Program-made: the position numbers and the translations under genes
In this document: positions 60,087 to 64,000 of the stretch, piece after piece
How the letters are laid out: each line of letters opens with the position of its first letter
Numbering within the stretch: position 1 is the stretch's first letter
The notes under the pieces: model-generated
The model's input: the letters and a program-made list of their open reading frames with translations, nothing else
Database searches by the model: none
What the model was told of the DNA's origin: nothing
Origin: Glandiceps talaboti
Taxonomy: Eukaryota > Hemichordata > Enteropneusta > Spengelidae
Assembly: GCF_964340395.1 (NCBI RefSeq)
Contig: NC_135552.1
Coordinates: forward strand, 13,917,194 to 13,981,193
Length of the DNA stretch: 64,000 nucleotides
Direction of reading: 5' to 3'

Positions 60087-61559
60087 GTACACTCTCTCTC
60101 AGTCCTCGGAGCATCACATCGCTAAAATTGCTGTTTTGTATGTACCGATGTGAACGGCATAATTATACTGTGGGCCCTCATCCACTACACAGGGATAATC
60201 TTTGTTGATGCGTTATTGCGATGCTCTGGGAGCATCTCAATAACACAGATCTGAGTCACAGTAACACTTCAACAAATGATTACCCTATGTAGTCAATGAG
60301 GGCTCACAGTACAAGGATATTCTAGTACAATTATTCGGTAGATATTGGTACATACACAACAGCTAATAGCGATACTTCTGAGGACTGGTGAGAGAGTCTT
60401 ATAAGCACACTGGTCACTGACTCATCACGTTACACCCATATTGAAATTTATCAATGTCATATGTGGGTGTGTAACATAATACCAGTGTATATATCTCCCT
60501 AATCTATTTCTCCCTGTCTTATTTCATTATATATAACTTGCTAATTTATTGACCAATAGTGGAGTTCAGTTAACATTCACAGACCACAAACTTACAACAA
60601 AGTTTTACGGTTTCAAACCCTAATTATGTTGTCAAAACAAATTCATTTTGTGCTTTTAATATTAAAGCGGCATGTCACTCCAGGAAATAAAGGTACTATT
60701 GCGTTCATGACAGTCATTTCATGATTTCACATCACATAAATTTCATGCAATTACCACAAAACACCAAATTGAAACTCTATTTCACCTTCAGTGTTCTGGC
60801 AGAGGCTCACTGTTGCATCATGGGACTTTGCAGGTCAGCATATGTATGAGATGAAAAATGAATATTCATGACTCCTCCTAAGTGCTTAGTACCTTCAGAT
60901 AAATACAAGGTAGTTGTGTTTCCTTTACACTTGAAACCCAATTTGTGGAAATGTTAATATTATCCCTTGTTGGTGTATACATCTGGTAATTATAAATTAT
61001 ATGTACACATAAAGATGTCTTTGTGATATTGATGCTTAGCATTAACACCAGGGGTGAACAAATCATTTTGTGCACGGGTGGTCCTGGACCAGTGCCTTAA
61101 AAAATCCAGTGGTCCTGCTGAAAAAATTAGTGGTCCAATGTCCCGCTAATGTGAAACATTAAATCTTGCCTATGAATCTGTATATTCAGATGACTTTTTA
61201 ACATAGTTATTAACAGTAAGGTACTGGTCCAATGGACCAGACAAGGTAAAATTTAGGTGGTCCGCCAAAAAAAATCGCTAGTCCCGGACCCAGGACCAGT
61301 GGATTTGTTCACCCCTGAACACTAATTAGCTTGGTTGACAAACTCTCCTGTAAATGAGAATTTTGAGGATCAGAATGGAGTTACAGGAAGTTGTACAACC
61401 CAGAAATGTCACCCAAACCAAACCACACCTATAATAAAAACAAATACTGTCTACAGTTGGGTGGACCTTTTGATATGGGCGAAATTATTATGACAGATTT
61501 CTATTTTTATTTTGAACTTTCTGTTATTGTAGGAAAAGGTCAAAATAAAGCTTTGTGTT

Positions 61560-61870
61560 TAACTCCTCAAGACTCTATGTGTACACTGGGTCAGGTACAC
61601 TTCTGTGCTATTTAAATTTCCTCAAGGCTGCACGATTCCATAATGTACACACAGGGTCTGCAGGTAAAGTTCTGTGTTCATATTTACAATTACATTCCTC
61701 AAGGCTGCATGATTCCATCATGTACACAGGGACCTGGGTACTAGTAATTTGTAAGGTAATATTAAAAGCATTTCAACAAATTCCCCAAGTTTGCATGACT
61801 CCATCATGTACACAGGGTCATGCAGGTGAAGTTGTGTGTCAAATTCCTCAAGTGTGCACTCTGAAACTGA
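61560..61870. repeat. Loose tandem repeat of about 100 bp
   Basis: 'attcctcaaggctgcatgat' and 'ccatcatgtacacagggt' recur three to four times, with another fragment at 62,350-62,400 ('gactccatcatgtacacagg'). Confidence 0.7.
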
Positions 61871-62589
61871 GGTCCTCTTGGGAATCGTTAGTGCCGATCA
61901 TACCATTAACAGCTAGAATATTATTTGCCTCCTTGCAGAGAGATTTATTTACAACTGTATGTCAGGGATCATTCCAATTTTTAACATTTTATTAGAAAAT
62001 ATTAGATATTATAGACACGTCTTGGTATGTTTTTCTAATGAACCCATAAGGCAAAAATGATGCATAGCAAGTCTCAATGAATTTTTGCTATAATTTTTTT
62101 TCTTTCTTTTATTTGCTGCTGGAATTTAGAATCAACAATTAATGCAATTACTACTGGTAAAGGTTTTGTAATTTTTCTTAAATATATTTTTTTCCCACAG
62201 TATTGTGGTTTTTTTCGTGTCGTATTCTTTTCTTGTGATCTGTGAACCTTTCTTTTTTATATTTCTTCGTCCTGGGTCTGTCTTCTGCTTTTGTGAAATA
62301 TTTTCTTTGTGAATGTTCAATAAACATTTTTAAAAATAGAAAAAAGAAAAAAAGTGTGCATTCGTGACTCCATCATGTACACAGGGTGAGGTGAAGTTCT
62401 GTGCCAAGTGCACATGACTCACTACATTCAGGCATACAGAACAATGGAAACTTTGACCTTGAATACACACAAGTGTATGACCTTGATCTCCTTGGTAGTC
62501 ATTGATCTTTGAAAAATTTAACAATTTATCAAACTTAGTATATTTATTAAATTATTAAACTTAATGTATATTTATTTGCTGTCACAAAT

Positions 62590-62945
62590 ATAATATTAAT
62601 AATGTTGGTTTTTATATAGCATTTCCCACTTTGTGCTAAGCACTTTACAATTATTACCCCTGGCTCGGATCTATAGGTGCACAACGGCCCTAAATTTGTA
62701 CTTCCTCACTCCCTGGGGAAGATACAATCCATTGCAGCCTTTACAAGCGCATAGGATTAAAGCATTCACATTGCAACCTCTATCCTACCAGGTCCACAAT
62801 TATACAGCTGGGTTGATTGAGGCATAGTCGTTGTTCAAATCTTGCCCAAGGAACTTAGCCACTCAGAAACAAATGGGCTTGAACCTGCAACCTGCAGATT
62901 CCAAGATGGCCACTCCAACCATTCGCCCATCATGACACCGCAACC
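62590..62945 (-). mobile_element. tRNA-derived SINE, minus orientation
   Basis: Tail 'tatagcatttcccactttgt' and 'taagcactttacaatt' at the left, body as in other copies, head at the right with the complement of the B box ('gcttgaacctgcaacctgca'). Confidence 0.8.
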
Positions 62946-63240
62946 TGCAACCTGCAAATTCCAAGCCGACCACTCCAACCATTCACCCATCATGACTCCA
63001 CAACCTGCGACCTGTAGATTCCAAGCTGGCCACTCCAACCATTCGCCCATCATGACCCTGCAACCTGCAACCTGCAGATTCCAAGCCGACCACTCCAACC
63101 ATTCACCCATCATGACTTCACAACCTGCAACCTGCAGACTCCAAGCTGGCCACTCCAATTATTCGTCCATCATGACTCCACAACCTGCAACCTGCAGATT
63201 CCATTGAAGCCGCCCACTCCAACCATTCGCCCATCATGAC
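62880..63240 (-). repeat. 60-bp tandem array made from the SINE head
   Basis: Six copies of 'aacctgcaacctgcagattc' plus 'caagc..gcccac..ccattc(g/a)cccatcatgac'. The unit covers the A-box to B-box part of the SINE at 62,590, so its tRNA-like promoter has been multiplied in place. Confidence 0.9.
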
Positions 63241-64000
63241 TTATTTACGGTATATTAATTGTAAAGTTATTGTCAACAGTCTTTTGCTAATGGCTAGTAA
63301 CCCCGGCAACAGCAAGGGGTAAATCTGGTAAAACTGGCATAGTTTCCCATATGTTTTACCATGATGGTAATATTGGGGGGAACTCTGGTAAAATGACAGT
63401 GAAAGTCAGGTAGATTTTACCTGCTTACCTCCCTTACTAAAAACACTGATCAATGTATGTTGAAATAGGAGACATGTGTTACACTTATAGGCAAATTTTG
63501 ATATCTAAATCTGGCTTGTGCATTGTATAATCAGTAAAATAAGATCACGTCATTCCGTCCCTGTATTAGATATTGGGTCATGTCACCATATCACTGTGTT
63601 AGCCAACACTCAAGTAGTTAGCTGACAGGATTGGCATGTACAACAAATTTATATCTTTATGAATGACAGTTTAATCTTGCCGACTATTAAACATGGTGCC
63701 TGCAGACAGCCTACCATACCACCGAGATGGCACCACACTCAAAATAGTCAATTCACATGTATACATATTGTAATTTGGAATCAGGACACCTGTTGATCTA
63801 GGTCAAAGGTCAGACATTGTATTATATTTGTATAACCTCCCACCGTTAAATTACCCTTACTTTTCAACAGATTTTGTCTGAAAAATGCAATTTCATACAG
63901 TGTCACCCCAGTTACAATACATAGTGGTGCAGACCATCTCAGGTGTCGATGGAGTACACTAGGAAAGCCTATAATCAAGAGTTATTACTAGTATCTGGAT

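Larger units (their letters stand above)
57292..64000. other. Region upstream of the first receptor exon seen
   Basis: No exon was recognised with confidence on either strand. It should be a receptor intron, because exon 57291-57038 starts in phase 1 and has no signal peptide. Contents: a CACATGTGG-rich minisatellite (59,060-59,215), (TA)n and (CATA)n (59,238-59,374), MITE family B (59,907), loose ~100-bp repeats (61,560-61,870, and 62,350), and a SINE with an amplified head (62,590-63,240). Nothing stands out in 57,300-58,950 or 63,250-64,000. Confidence 0.55.

Noticed and set aside
62835-63207. Open frames of 107 and 121 codons on both strands
   Set aside because: They are translations of the amplified SINE head. 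Both strands being open over the same repeat argues against coding.
63781-63978. Minus-strand frame of 65 codons as an upstream receptor exon
   Set aside because: It has a possible acceptor, but no cysteine pattern of MAM, SRCR, LDLa or CUB and no signal peptide.

Overview
The window is nuclear DNA from an animal: AT-rich, with long introns, GT-AG splice sites and dense simple repeats, SINEs and MITEs. It holds two large genes lying tail to tail. The repeat-rich introns and the scavenger-receptor-type gene suggest a marine invertebrate, perhaps a hemichordate, echinoderm or cephalochordate. The sequence does not settle the phylum.

1-12,207 (+): the last 15 coding exons (about 640 codons) of POLR3B, the second-largest subunit of RNA polymerase III (RPC2). 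All exon phases agree and the C-terminal zinc-binding module and stop codon are present. The 5' exons lie left of the window. A 3'UTR of about 1.35 kb follows, with a good poly(A) signal at 13,544.

13,560-20,840: a non-coding interval between the two gene tails, holding MITEs, a foldback element and simple repeats.

20,841-57,291 (-): 34 consecutive coding exons whose phases all close into one reading frame of about 1,920 codons. The order is MAM, SRCR, LDLa, MAM, LDLa, MAM, four SRCR, a Thr/Pro-rich linker, two CUB, one transmembrane helix, a tyrosine- and proline-rich tail, a SAM domain, and a U-box that is split by an intron. This is a scavenger-receptor-like surface protein that appears to carry its own SAM domain and U-box E3 ubiquitin ligase domain inside the cell. 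The first exon with the signal peptide was not found, and 57,292-64,000 holds only repeats that I can recognise. The join between the tail and the SAM/U-box exons rests on splice-site and phase compatibility and needs a transcript.

A second signal runs through both genes. At several exon ends the last coding bases plus the 5' splice site and early intron have been tandemly copied into the following intron: POLR3B exons ending at 743, 3,796 and 6,751, and receptor exons ending at 51,569, 46,706 and 35,671, probably also 43,595. The copies form rows of decoy donors. The stop-codon end of the receptor gene is also tandemly copied. No copied 3' splice site was seen. Other tandem arrays (37, 46, 30 and 44 bp, about 155 bp, and an amplified SINE head) show that the whole region is prone to local tandem duplication.
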